The translations under genes and the position numbers were made by a program. Below are positions 13,062 to 22,418 of a stretch of DNA of 31,914 nt, piece after piece. This DNA is from Bacteroidales bacterium UBA1176 (lineage in GTDB: Bacteria > Bacteroidota > Bacteroidia > Bacteroidales > WCHB1-69), in contig DBYW01000037.1 in NCBI GenBank assembly GCA_002311645.1, positions 342-32,255 on the forward strand, read 5' to 3'. Below the pieces are notes generated by a model that saw nothing but the letters and a program-made list of their open reading frames with translations, was not told the DNA's origin and ran no database searches. Each line of letters opens with the position of its first letter. The stretch's first letter is position 1.

Positions 13062-14567
13062 ATGGCTCAATCGCAGAGACAAGAACAAAAACTCGCCCAA
13101 CGACAGATCGCAACGCAACAGACCATCCGGCTCATGCAGCTGGTTGAGCTGCCTTACACTTCGCTGGAACAAGAGATATGGAAAGAGGTGGACGAAAACC
13201 CCGCTTTGGAGGCCTACACGGACGACGATGCACGCCAACCCGAGACGGAAATCCCTGTTGTCAACGATTCGGAATTTGATGAGAATGGCGACCCTATGGA
13301 ACTCTCCGACCAAGCTCCCGAAGACGAAATATTCCGCGAGGACTATTATCGGGACGACGACCTTGACGACTACCCTACTGAATTTGAAATCGACAGGGAA
13401 ATCATGCGCCTGAACGCTCCCGACGAATCGCGCCATGAACGACAAAACGTCTATGCACAATCCCTTCAAGAGCTATGGCAAGCACAGCTTGGTGAGATGG
13501 ACATGACTGACAAACAGCGACAAATCGCGGAATACATCGTCGGCAACTTGGACGATGACGGATACTTGAAATCGGACCTGCAAGCCATCGCCAACGAGCT
13601 ACTCTTTCTGAACAACATTTACACGGACACCTCCGAGGTCGAAACGGTGCTGAAGCACTTCATCCAAGAGCTCGACCCGCCGGGCACGGGCGCACGCGAC
13701 CTGCGGGAATGCTTAGCCCTGCAACTGCTTAAACGCATCCCTCAGGACAAGACAACCATCAATGCATCCCGCATTGTAAATGAATGCTTTGACCTGTTCG
13801 TAAAAAAACATTACGACAAGATTTGCTCTTCGCTGTCGCTATCCGAACAAGAGATGAAAGATGCCGTCGCCGTCATCAAGAAACTGTCGCCACGACCCGC
13901 TGATGCAGGCTCTCCCCTGCAAAAGTCCGCCGACATCATCCACCCTGATTTCACCATCACGAACCATGACGGCAAGCTACTTCTTACGCTCAACAACCAG
14001 TATGTCCCCAAGGTCCGGATCAACAAAGAGTTCAGCAACGAATATCGTTTCCTGACCAAAGAGGCGTCTGCCAAAAAACGTGAAGAAGCCGAGCGGTTTA
14101 TGAGAGAATACGTTGACAAGGCCAACCAATTCATCGGGATCCTGTCCACACGTGAGATGATTCTTTACAACACCATGTACGCCATCATGAACCACCAGCG
14201 CGACTATTTCCTGACTGGCGACGACACTGAGCTAAAGCCGATGATCCTGAAAACCATCGCTCAAGAGGTTCACTTGGACATTTCCACCGTCTCGCGCGTC
14301 TCGAACAGCAAATACGTACAGACAGACTTCGGCATCATCCCTTTGAAACACCTCTTCTCGGAAGCCGTAAACGACGACATCTCCTCTAAAGCCATCAAAA
14401 GCCTATTGAGTGAATTAATCAATCAAGAGGACAAAAGTAAGCCCCTGACCGATGACAAGTTATGCGAGATGCTAAAGGAGAAGGGGTTCAACGTGGCACG
14501 CCGTACCGTGGCCAAATACCGCGAGCAACTGGGCATCCCCATAGCCCGAATGAGGACGATGATTTAA
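13062..14567 (+). CDS. rpoN: RNA polymerase sigma-54 factor
   Basis: 501 residues. Directs transcription from -24/-12 promoters with the help of AAA+ activators. The Gln-rich region I (QRQEQKLAQRQIATQQTIRL) is at the start, an acidic region II spans ~50-115 (many Asp and Glu), the core-binding domain follows, and the diagnostic RpoN box ARRTVAKYRE is at 479-488. The start at MAQSQRQ gives the usual N-terminus. It lies 43 bp after the Hdr-like operon on the same strand with no terminator between, so it may be partly co-transcribed. No sigma-54 activator gene is in the window. Confidence 0.96.
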   Translation: MAQSQRQEQKLAQRQIATQQTIRLMQLVELPYTSLEQEIWKEVDENPALEAYTDDDARQPETEIPVVNDSEFDENGDPMELSDQAPEDEIFREDYYRDDDLDDYPTEFEIDREIMRLNAPDESRHERQNVYAQSLQELWQAQLGEMDMTDKQRQIAEYIVGNLDDDGYLKSDLQAIANELLFLNNIYTDTSEVETVLKHFIQELDPPGTGARDLRECLALQLLKRIPQDKTTINASRIVNECFDLFVKKHYDKICSSLSLSEQEMKDAVAVIKKLSPRPADAGSPLQKSADIIHPDFTITNHDGKLLLTLNNQYVPKVRINKEFSNEYRFLTKEASAKKREEAERFMREYVDKANQFIGILSTREMILYNTMYAIMNHQRDYFLTGDDTELKPMILKTIAQEVHLDISTVSRVSNSKYVQTDFGIIPLKHLFSEAVNDDISSKAIKSLLSELINQEDKSKPLTDDKLCEMLKEKGFNVARRTVAKYREQLGIPIARMRTMI

Positions 14568-14590
14568 CGCCAACGTGCGACACACACAAC

Positions 14591-14619
14591 AAAAAAGGAG
14601 GATTGACATCCTCCTTTTT
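14591..14619. terminator. Bidirectional rho-independent terminator
   Basis: AAAAAGGAGGA (14592-14602) pairs with TCCTCCTTTTT (14609-14619) around the loop TTGACA. A- and T-runs on either side let it serve both rpoN (+) and asnS (-), which converge here. Confidence 0.9.
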
Positions 14620-14623
14620 ATTG

Positions 14624-16021
14624 TTAAAACTCAGCATTTTGCGGTGTTCTCGGAAATGGAATGACATCCCGAATATTGGTCATGCCCGTAACGAAGAGCA
14701 GCAGGCGCTCAAAACCGAGGCCGAAGCCCGAGTGTGGTGCGGAGCCGAACTTGCGGGTCTCAAAGTACCACCAATATTGCTGTTCCGTCATATTGAGTTC
14801 ATGAACACGGTTGAGCAATTTCTGATAGTCTGCCTCGCGTTCGGAACCGCCAATGATCTCACCAATGGTGGGGAAAAGGACATCCATGGCACGTACGGTC
14901 TTGCCGTCATCGTTCTGTTTCATGTAGAAAGCCTTGATTTCCTTCGGATAATCCGTCAGAATGACCGGACAGTTAAAGTGGTTCTCAACAAGATAGCGCT
15001 CGTGCTCCGACTGGAGGTCGATACCCCAAGAGACCGGATAGTCAAATTTCTTGTCAGCCTTAAGCAGGATGTCGATGGCCTCCGTATATCCTAAGCGAAC
15101 GAAGTCTTGTTTGAGCACAGATTCCAGTCGGGCGATGAGTTCCTTGTCAAACATATCGTTGAGGAAGCGCAGGTCGTCCATATTGTTTTCAAGGGCGTAG
15201 CGCACCAGATATTTGATAAACTCCTCCGCAAGATCCATATTGTCGGTGATGTCATAGAAGGCCATTTCAGGCTCAATCATCCAGAACTCGGCCAGATGAC
15301 GCGGTGTGTTACTGTTTTCTGCACGGAACGTAGGCCCGAAAGTGTAGATATTGCCCAAGGCTAATGCACCAAGTTCACCTTCCAATTGTCCGGATACGGT
15401 AAGGTTGGTGTGCTTGCCGAAGAAGTCCTTCTTGAAGTCCACTTTGCCATCCTCGGTGCGGGGCACGTTGTTGAGGTCGAACGTAGTGACATTGAACATC
15501 TCACCGGCGCCCTCTGCATCAGAAGCGGTGATGAGCGGGGTGTGGAGATAGAAAAAGCCCTTGTCGTTGAAAAACTTGTGGATGGCGAATGCCATGGCGT
15601 GGCGCAGGCGCAACACGCAACCGAAGTAGTTGGTGCGCGGACGCAGGTGCGCAATTTCACGAAGAAACTCCATGGAATGCCCCTTCTTCTGCAAAGGATA
15701 GCTCACAGGGTCGGCTGTGCCGTAAACCTCGATGAGGTCAGCTTGCACCTCAACGGTCTGACCCTTGCCCGCAGACTCCACCAGGGTGCCTTCCACATGG
15801 AGACACGAGCCCGTCGTGATAAGCTTCATCGTCTCGTCACCGAATTTGTCAGGCTCGGCGACAATCTGCAAGTTGGTAACGATAGAGCCGTCGTTGAGGG
15901 CAATGAAGGCAACGTTGCTGTTGCCACGTTTGGTGCGCACCCAACCCTTCACGCATACGCGGTTACCCAAGCCAATCTCTTCCGGGCGCTTTATAATGTC
16001 AATAATTCTGGATCTCTTCAT
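14624..16021 (-). CDS. asnS: Asparagine--tRNA ligase
   Basis: 465 residues from the ATG at 16021 (MKRSRIIDIIKRPEE); a longer frame adds 20 residues that overlap the end of rpoD and look unlike the family. Charges tRNA-Asn in the cytosol. The N-terminal OB fold (VCVKGWVRTKRGNSNVAFI) binds the anticodon. Class II motif 2 is FRAENSNTPRHLAEFWMIEP and motif 3 is GFGLGFERLLLFVTG near the C-terminus. SNTPRHL is specific for AsnRS rather than AspRS. It lies 29 bp downstream of rpoD and is probably in one transcript with it, ending at the terminator shared with rpoN. Confidence 0.96.
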   Translation of the reverse strand: MKRSRIIDIIKRPEEIGLGNRVCVKGWVRTKRGNSNVAFIALNDGSIVTNLQIVAEPDKFGDETMKLITTGSCLHVEGTLVESAGKGQTVEVQADLIEVYGTADPVSYPLQKKGHSMEFLREIAHLRPRTNYFGCVLRLRHAMAFAIHKFFNDKGFFYLHTPLITASDAEGAGEMFNVTTFDLNNVPRTEDGKVDFKKDFFGKHTNLTVSGQLEGELGALALGNIYTFGPTFRAENSNTPRHLAEFWMIEPEMAFYDITDNMDLAEEFIKYLVRYALENNMDDLRFLNDMFDKELIARLESVLKQDFVRLGYTEAIDILLKADKKFDYPVSWGIDLQSEHERYLVENHFNCPVILTDYPKEIKAFYMKQNDDGKTVRAMDVLFPTIGEIIGGSEREADYQKLLNRVHELNMTEQQYWWYFETRKFGSAPHSGFGLGFERLLLFVTGMTNIRDVIPFPRTPQNAEF

Positions 16022-16050
16022 ACATGTAGTTTTTATAGGTACGATTAAGG

Positions 16051-16917
16051 TTATTTCAGATAATTTTGGAGAACGCGGCACTTGGCGTCGTGACGCAAGT
16101 GAGTGATGGCTTTCTCCTTGATTTGGCGGACGCGTTCGCGGGTAAGTTCAAACTTTTCCCCTATCTCGTCAAGGGTCATGGGGTGTTTGCGCCCCAATCC
16201 ATAGTAGAGTTTGAGCACATCGGCCTCGCGTGTGGGCAGCAAATCAATCACACGGCCCAATTCCTGCTGCAGGGACTCGTATAGCAACATCTCATCGGGC
16301 GATGAAGCCTGCTCGCTGTGGATGACATCATAGAGGTTGGTGTCGTCATCTTTGGTCAGGGAGGCGTCCATAGAGAGGTGGCGCGGCGAGTTGCGCAGGG
16401 AATCCTTCACTTCGCTTTCAGGTATGTCAAGCTTCTCGGCAATTTCGGAGATGCGGGGCTCACGGCGAAGCTTTTGCTCCAACGCAGCCACCGTCTTGGA
16501 TATCTTACTGATAGCCACCACCTTGTTCATGGGCAGGCGTACAATACGCGACTGCTCGGCGATAGCTTGCAAGATTGCTTGGCGTATCCACCACACTGCA
16601 AAGGAGATGAACTTGAATCCTCGGGTCTCGTCAAAGCGATGGGCGGCCTTTATCAAGCCCAGATTGCCTTCATTGATCAGGTCGGAAAGCGTGACACCCT
16701 GATTTTGGTATTGCTTGGCCACAGAGACCACAAACCGAAGATTGGCCTTGGTCAGGCGGACAAGGGCATCCTCGTCCCCACACTTGATGCGACGCGCCAA
16801 TTCCGCCTCTTCATCGGCAGTCAAAAGCGGCACACGCGCGATTTCATGCAAGTATTTGTCCAACGACGCGGTCTCACCACGGTTGGTGACTTGCTTGGTT
16901 ATATGTAACTGTCTCAT
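16051..16917 (-). CDS. rpoD: Primary sigma factor, compact Bacteroidetes type
   Basis: 288 residues. Contains regions 1.2, 2, 3 and 4 but no region 1.1, the form typical of Bacteroidetes. Region 2 includes NLGLIKAAHRFDETRGFKF and FAVWWIRQAI (core binding and -10 region recognition); region 4 ends in the helix-turn-helix TLDEIGEKFELTRERVRQI. This factor would read the TAnnTTTG promoters seen throughout the window. The start MRQLHITKQ is the usual N-terminus of this group. asnS lies downstream and the DUF3078 gene ends 62 bp upstream of it; no clear TAnnTTTG box was found in that gap. Confidence 0.97.
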   Translation of the reverse strand: MRQLHITKQVTNRGETASLDKYLHEIARVPLLTADEEAELARRIKCGDEDALVRLTKANLRFVVSVAKQYQNQGVTLSDLINEGNLGLIKAAHRFDETRGFKFISFAVWWIRQAILQAIAEQSRIVRLPMNKVVAISKISKTVAALEQKLRREPRISEIAEKLDIPESEVKDSLRNSPRHLSMDASLTKDDDTNLYDVIHSEQASSPDEMLLYESLQQELGRVIDLLPTREADVLKLYYGLGRKHPMTLDEIGEKFELTRERVRQIKEKAITHLRHDAKCRVLQNYLK

Positions 16918-16979
16918 TCTATAACTCCGATATTTAAATAAACAGCGTTTTTTACGAAAACAAGAGACATTGTGTTACA

Positions 16980-18032
16980 CTAAAAACTATAGCCAATGCC
17001 GAGTCCAATAACCTCCTTGAACTGGACGCGAGCACGCGGACCTTCTGAATAATGGCGCCATGCCGGACCGTCGATCTTCACTTTATCATAGTACTTCAAA
17101 GAGGTCATCAAACTGACACTGAACACTTTAAGAAAGTTATAGGTAATAGCCACATCCCAATCCACATCGAAGTTGCCAAAGGGCTGTCCATTCTCTTTAT
17201 CATGCAGTTTTGCTGTATAAGGCGTGAACAAGGTAATCGTGGAAATAATCTTAAGATCTTTCACCAAAGTATAATTGATACCGCCATTGATACGGAGACC
17301 CATGTTCACACCCACTTTCTTATAGGTGCCGTCTTCACGCACAGGAAGACCGTAGTTGGCACGGAGATCCTCTTCCAAACAAGTCGTCATACGACCTGCC
17401 AAAGGATAGACACCGATGGTGAAGATATCATTCGGACGATACTCGACACCGAGTGCCAGGTCCGTGTAGGATGGGGAGAGCCATTTCGAAATCAGGGAGC
17501 GATCCACACGAGCACCATTCGCATCCACAACATAATTCGAATCCGCATCCCATATACCATCATCTATTTTCTTGTAGTCCCAACCTGGGGCGTACTGCGA
17601 ACGGAAGCTGCCCAACAAGGTGAGGTACCATTGCGGATGCATCTGGAAACCGACCTTGGTCGTCAGATTGATTTTGTCGTTGGCTTTTCTCCAACGGTAT
17701 CCCTTTTTATAGTCATTTGAGAACATTTCGCCCAATTCAGTGTCAAAATTGGTGTCCCATGTCCACTTGTCTTTCTTGTAGGACAACGTCATGTTGGCAA
17801 AAACGAAGCCCGTCACATTGTTGTTACCACCGGCAGCCCAGTTGAAGAGCGCCGTCTGTGCGGCATTGAGACCGCACACGCCGGTGAATTTCCAATACTT
17901 GGCGCTGTCCACCTCTGCAGACTTGACCTTTGTGTTAACAGCCTCGTTTGCAGCCGTTTTTTCGTCAACTTGTGCACTGACCCACGAAATAGTCAATGCC
18001 AAAAACATTAAGAGTAAAAATCCTTTTCTCAT
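16980..18032 (-). CDS. DUF3078 outer-membrane-type protein
   Basis: 350 residues with a signal peptide (MRKGFLLLMFLALTISWVSA, cleavage near AQ). After an N-terminal block with NAAQTALFNWAAGGNNNVTG, the signature of DUF3078, the rest alternates aromatic and polar residues in beta-strand fashion and ends in GLGIGYSF with terminal Phe, as in outer-membrane barrels. It probably sits in the outer membrane; its function is unknown. It lies 49 bp after the arginase-like gene and may be the end of the pheT-ribF-topA unit. Confidence 0.85.
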   Translation of the reverse strand: MRKGFLLLMFLALTISWVSAQVDEKTAANEAVNTKVKSAEVDSAKYWKFTGVCGLNAAQTALFNWAAGGNNNVTGFVFANMTLSYKKDKWTWDTNFDTELGEMFSNDYKKGYRWRKANDKINLTTKVGFQMHPQWYLTLLGSFRSQYAPGWDYKKIDDGIWDADSNYVVDANGARVDRSLISKWLSPSYTDLALGVEYRPNDIFTIGVYPLAGRMTTCLEEDLRANYGLPVREDGTYKKVGVNMGLRINGGINYTLVKDLKIISTITLFTPYTAKLHDKENGQPFGNFDVDWDVAITYNFLKVFSVSLMTSLKYYDKVKIDGPAWRHYSEGPRARVQFKEVIGLGIGYSF

Positions 18033-18081
18033 AGTTTATTGTTTTAATTATTAATAATTTATCAAAATCAATCAGAGCATT

Positions 18082-19257
18082 CTAATGATTCAACTTGTTA
18101 TAGGCTTTCCACCATCTGTCCGAGACCTTGTCGTCACAGGCCAAATCGTAATCCCGCTTGGAGCATGGGAGATAATATTTCTGCACCATGTCCTTGTCTT
18201 TGGAAATAATGGGAACAATGACCCACCAGCGGCCCGTTTTTCGGCTGCAATAGAAGACCAATTCATCCAATGCGCCCGACACAGCGATACTGTACTGCTT
18301 GTAATCCTGACGATTCCGGAACTGGTTGTCGCGCTGGCGATGCAGGTAGCCTTCCACAAAATACCACAAGATATGGCCGATAAGCTGGGACGTTTGGTTG
18401 TTATAGTCCAATGTGGGGTCATATTCATAGACGCCGAAGGAGGTCAGTTTGTCGCTCACGCCAGCATATTTGGCAATCTGGCAAATCTCCTCACCATAAA
18501 AGCCGTTGGAGGAGGCATGCGGGCAACCCGGTGCATCAGGACGGCGCACGGCGGAGATGTCTATTGAAAACATGTCGGCATTGCGGACGATGGGCTCGAC
18601 CTCTTCCAGATTATGCCGCATGGTGCCCACACGATAGGTTTCAAAGAAGAGATCCTCCATCAACTTGATGCTTTCCGGACTGTTCATATAACTCTGATAA
18701 CCTATATTAGCATAATTCAGCAAAAAGTTAGGTTGTTGCAACACCATCTTGTTCAAGTACGCATCAGAACGAATGGGTTGGTTTTCAGCCCCAAGGTCGA
18801 AACGGGAATCCACCGCAACCACGTTGACCACCTTCTCTATCTTCTCGTATGCACGATAATTCGCATACACCAAATCATTGCCGCCACCCAATATGACGGG
18901 GATGACTTTCTTTTCCAACATGTCGGCTATGAGGTCGGACAGCAGTTCGTATGTATCCTCCGGTGTCTTGCCAATAATGAGATTACCCATATCGATGATG
19001 CGAACATTATCCTGCCAGCGATAAAGCTGGTAGAATTGCCGACGGATTTCGTCCGGAGCCAACGAGCATGAACCGTTTTGGTAGCTATTGCGAGACTCAG
19101 GCACACCCATGATGGCGATTTGTGCCTCTTGGATATCCACAGGAACTTCCGGATTGTAGAAAAGCACCGTATTAGCCAACGACTGCGGATGCAGTGCATC
19201 TTCAGCAAGATCCAACGACTCTATGGTCACAGGGGTGAAAAGCAGGGAGTAATCCAT
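18082..19257 (-). CDS. Arginase/formimidoylglutamase-fold protein with degraded metal site
   Basis: 391 residues from the ATG at 19257; a GTG at 19263 overlapping the topA stop is the alternative. The fold is that of the ureohydrolase family: ILGGGNDLVYA (122-132), VVAVDSRFDLG (146-156), SIDISAVRRPDAPG (231-244). Active family members bind two Mn ions through His in GGxH, DxHxD and SxDxD. Here the positions read Asn127, Asp150-x-Arg152-x-Asp154 and Asp233-x-Ser235, so three ligands are replaced. The enzyme is therefore probably not a standard arginase, agmatinase or formimidoylglutamase and may have a structural or regulatory role. It starts 2 bp after topA stops, so the two are translationally linked. 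Confidence 0.85.
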   Translation of the reverse strand: MDYSLLFTPVTIESLDLAEDALHPQSLANTVLFYNPEVPVDIQEAQIAIMGVPESRNSYQNGSCSLAPDEIRRQFYQLYRWQDNVRIIDMGNLIIGKTPEDTYELLSDLIADMLEKKVIPVILGGGNDLVYANYRAYEKIEKVVNVVAVDSRFDLGAENQPIRSDAYLNKMVLQQPNFLLNYANIGYQSYMNSPESIKLMEDLFFETYRVGTMRHNLEEVEPIVRNADMFSIDISAVRRPDAPGCPHASSNGFYGEEICQIAKYAGVSDKLTSFGVYEYDPTLDYNNQTSQLIGHILWYFVEGYLHRQRDNQFRNRQDYKQYSIAVSGALDELVFYCSRKTGRWWVIVPIISKDKDMVQKYYLPCSKRDYDLACDDKVSDRWWKAYNKLNH

Positions 19258-19259
19258 GA

Positions 19260-21752
19260 TCACGATTTTTTACGGGTTACACGTTTACGAGTGGTCGGGG
19301 CAGTATTCTGAATAATTTGGAGACACTCTTCGTAGGTGAGGTTCTCGGCGACCACGCCCTTGGCAATCTTGAAATTGTCAGTGCCGTTGGTGAGGTACGG
19401 GCCGTAGCGGCCATTCATCACCTTGACGTTTTCGTCTTCGGGGAATGAGCGCAAGACATTCTTGGTCTGTGCGTTCTGCAGAAACTCGACAGCTTCTTCC
19501 TCGGTCAACTTACTGACATCGACGCCCTTGCCGAGGGTGACGTTCTTGCCGTCATATTTGAGATATGGGCCATAACGACCGGCGGCGGCAAAGATTTCCT
19601 TGCCGTCGAGATGGCCTACCAAGCGCGGAGCGCGGTCTGCCTCCTTTTTCTGTTTATCCTTGATGAGTTCAATACAACGCTCGAAGGAGATATCCAAAGG
19701 ATCCTCGTCTTTAGGTATGGAGACGAACGATTCCTTATAACGCACATACGGCCCGAAGCGTCCTGCTCCGACAGTAATCTCACTGCCTTCCCATTCGCCT
19801 ATATGACGGGGCAATTTGAAGAGCTCAAGCGCTTCTTCAAGCGTTATGGTCTCGATAAACTGGTTGGGGCGCAAGCGCGCATAACGCGGTTTCTCATCCG
19901 CATAGTTCTCGCCGATCTGTACCATCGGGCCATATTTCCCCAACTTGGCGATCACCTTGGCGTTGGTGACAGGGTCGTACCCCAGCAGACGCTCGCCGCT
20001 GGCCTTGGCTGAGTAATTCAGCGCATGGTCGACAGAGTCGTGGAAATCACCGTAAAAGTCGCCCAACATCGCTTGCCACTGCTCCTTGCCTTCGGCAATG
20101 TCGTCGAAACGTTTCTCGACATCCGCCGTGAAACCGTAGTCCATGATCTCCTCAAAGTTCTGCTGGAGATAGTCGTTTACGACAATACCGACATCCGTGG
20201 GGAAAATCTTGTCCTTCTCATAACCGACCTTTTCGGTCTTTGTCTCTTCCTTGATTTGGCCGTCTTTCAGGACTAAGCACTCGTAGGGGCGTTCCTTGCC
20301 CGGGCGCGACTGCTTGAGCACATAGCCACGCTTCTGGATGGTGGTGATGGTCGGGGCGTATGTGGAGGGACGTCCGATGCCCAATTCTTCCAATTTCTTC
20401 ACCAAAGAAGCCTCCGTATAGCGGGCGGGTGGTTGAGCATAGCGTTGTGTGGCACTTGCTGAGCGCATCAGCAGTTTTTCACCTTGCTGCATGGCTGGCA
20501 ACATGCCCTTGATATCTTCGCTTTCGTCATCACGTGATTCTGTGTAAACCTTCAGAAAACCCGGGAAAAGAATCACTTCACCAGAAGCGATGAATTTCTC
20601 CTTGCGGTTGGAAACAGGAATCGTGATACCGGTCTTCTCTGTCTTGGCATCGCTCATCTGGGAGGCAATCGTACGTTTCCAGATCAGTTCGTAAAGATGC
20701 TTGACGAACGTGTCGCCCGGCACAGTTTGCCGCGACATGTCAGTGGGACGGATAGCTTCGTGCGCCTCTTGCGCGCCCTTGGACTTGGTCACATATTTGT
20801 GGAGATGGGCATATTCAGCGCCATAGAGTTCCGTGATCACCTCCTTGGCCGTAGCCAATGCCAATGTGGAAAGGTTTACAGAGTCGGTACGCATGTAGGT
20901 GATGTAACCGGACTCGTAGAGTTGTTGTGCCACCACCATGGTCTTGCTCACCGAAAAGCCGAGCTTTCGAGCGGCTTCCTGCTGTAGCGTTGAAGTGGTA
21001 AATGGCGGCGCCGGACTTTTCTTGCCTGGAGTTTTCTCTATGGCTGCGACCTCAAACTCGGCACTCTTGCAGGCCTCCAAGAAGTTCATGGCATCCTCCT
21101 TCGAATTAAAACGCTTGTTCAACTCTGCATTGAGATGAGTCTTTTCATCTCTGACAGGGACAAAGTCGCCTTCAACACGGTAAGAGAAAGAGCTGTTGAA
21201 TTTCTCGATTTCATGTTCGCGTTCCACAATAAGTTTCACGGCCACAGACTGCACACGTCCGGCAGAGAGCTGGGGTTTCACCTTGCGCCAGAGCACAGGC
21301 GAAAGCTCAAATCCCACCAAGCGGTCCAGCACGCGACGAGCCTGCTGGGCATCAACCAAGTTAACATCCAACTCACGGGGATTGGCCAGGGCCGTTTCAA
21401 TAGCGCTCTTCGTGATCTCGTGAAACACAATGCGACGCACCTTCTTGGGATCCATGTGTGCCACTTGCATCAGATGCCAGGATATGGCCTCACCTTCGCG
21501 GTCATCATCCGTTGCCAGCCAGACCACATCGGCCTCCTCCGCTTTCTTCTTGATGTCATTGATCAAGGCCCGCTTGTCATCAAGTATGATGTACTTGGGC
21601 TCGAAACTCTTAGTGACATCTATGCCCAAGTCCTTTTGGGGAAGATCACGCACATGACCCTTGCTGGAGATGACGGTAAAGTCCTTCCCGATGAATTTCT
21701 GAATGGTCTTTGCCTTTGCAGGAGACTCGACAATGATTAGATTCTTACTCAT
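19260..21752 (-). CDS. topA: Type IA DNA topoisomerase I
   Basis: 830 residues. Relaxes negative supercoils. The Toprim domain is visible in IIVESPAKAKTI (6-17) and TDDDREGEA (81-89), and the active-site Tyr286 in SGYITYMRTDS. The C-terminal ~250 residues carry repeated GRFGPYVRY / GRYGPYLKY / GRYGPYLTN modules (Toprim C-terminal repeats) and a basic RKRVTRKKS tail instead of the four-cysteine zinc ribbons of E. coli TopA. It is preceded by ribF (53 bp) and followed within 2 bp by the arginase-like gene. Confidence 0.96.
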   Translation of the reverse strand: MSKNLIIVESPAKAKTIQKFIGKDFTVISSKGHVRDLPQKDLGIDVTKSFEPKYIILDDKRALINDIKKKAEEADVVWLATDDDREGEAISWHLMQVAHMDPKKVRRIVFHEITKSAIETALANPRELDVNLVDAQQARRVLDRLVGFELSPVLWRKVKPQLSAGRVQSVAVKLIVEREHEIEKFNSSFSYRVEGDFVPVRDEKTHLNAELNKRFNSKEDAMNFLEACKSAEFEVAAIEKTPGKKSPAPPFTTSTLQQEAARKLGFSVSKTMVVAQQLYESGYITYMRTDSVNLSTLALATAKEVITELYGAEYAHLHKYVTKSKGAQEAHEAIRPTDMSRQTVPGDTFVKHLYELIWKRTIASQMSDAKTEKTGITIPVSNRKEKFIASGEVILFPGFLKVYTESRDDESEDIKGMLPAMQQGEKLLMRSASATQRYAQPPARYTEASLVKKLEELGIGRPSTYAPTITTIQKRGYVLKQSRPGKERPYECLVLKDGQIKEETKTEKVGYEKDKIFPTDVGIVVNDYLQQNFEEIMDYGFTADVEKRFDDIAEGKEQWQAMLGDFYGDFHDSVDHALNYSAKASGERLLGYDPVTNAKVIAKLGKYGPMVQIGENYADEKPRYARLRPNQFIETITLEEALELFKLPRHIGEWEGSEITVGAGRFGPYVRYKESFVSIPKDEDPLDISFERCIELIKDKQKKEADRAPRLVGHLDGKEIFAAAGRYGPYLKYDGKNVTLGKGVDVSKLTEEEAVEFLQNAQTKNVLRSFPEDENVKVMNGRYGPYLTNGTDNFKIAKGVVAENLTYEECLQIIQNTAPTTRKRVTRKKS

Positions 21753-21805
21753 ATCGTATGTTTTTTTCTTGGATGAATGACAGACACATCATTCGTCCTT
21801 CATTC

Positions 21806-22387
21806 CTATTGGTTTCTATTGATTTTATAAGGATAGCCAAGCAATTCCGAGGCCAACGCTTCGTCATCGTTCTTGATGGCATTTCTGATATTGGAAGAGT
21901 GCACGCCTATTTCGCGAAATGTCAATTCCGGAATTTCCAGCACTTCCACCTGGTGTTTTTCGAACAACTCTCGAATCCGTTCATGGTTTCCGGCACGGTC
22001 ATGACCCAAAGCGTGGTTGGGACCCATCACCAAGGCACTGGCATGCAGTCGCCCAATCAAATATTCCTCCACAAACTCCGCGTATGTGAGACGTGAGAAA
22101 TCCAGCGTGAAAGGCTCAATGACCGCCGCATCCACGCCCTCTGCGGCAATCAGCTCCAAATTGCGATGCAGCGGGTTGATGGTGAAGAAATCCGAGCCAG
22201 GGCGCAAAACCTGCTGCGGATGCGGGTCGAACGTTACCACGACACTCTGGACGCCGCGTTCGCGTGCGCAGAAGACCAACCGTTGCAATATCTGACGATG
22301 CCCTAAATGGACACCATCGAAAGAGCCGACCGCGACAACGGGACGGCCCATGGAAGTGCAACTATCTAATCCTCTATAAACTTGCAT
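21806..22387 (-). CDS. ribF: RibF-type FAD synthetase domain, no riboflavin kinase domain
   Basis: 193 residues from the ATG at 22387 (MQVYRGLDS); the open frame extends upstream into pheT but without family similarity. Visible motifs are VGSFDGVHLGHRQIL (nucleotidyl-transferase HxGH-type site), VTFDPHPQQVL, and HSSNIRNAI in place of SSTxIRxxL. This is the FMN adenylyltransferase half, which makes FAD. Ordinary RibF is about 310 residues, with riboflavin kinase after LLGYPY; here the protein ends at YPYKINRNQ, right at the domain boundary, and only 53 bp separate it from topA, so the kinase half is absent rather than frame-shifted. It lies 31 bp downstream of pheT. Either the kinase is encoded elsewhere or this copy is specialised. 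Confidence 0.85.
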   Translation of the reverse strand: MQVYRGLDSCTSMGRPVVAVGSFDGVHLGHRQILQRLVFCARERGVQSVVVTFDPHPQQVLRPGSDFFTINPLHRNLELIAAEGVDAAVIEPFTLDFSRLTYAEFVEEYLIGRLHASALVMGPNHALGHDRAGNHERIRELFEKHQVEVLEIPELTFREIGVHSSNIRNAIKNDDEALASELLGYPYKINRNQ

Positions 22388-22418
22388 CCTGTCCAATTTG
22401 AAGGATTCGACGATTCCG

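Noticed and set aside
16022..16081. Upstream extension of asnS
   Set aside because: Would overlap rpoD and add 20 residues foreign to the family; the ATG at 16021 gives the expected N-terminus.
21757..21805. Remnant of the RibF riboflavin kinase domain
   Set aside because: The 49 bp left before topA show no kinase-like codons in any frame; the domain is absent rather than frame-shifted here.
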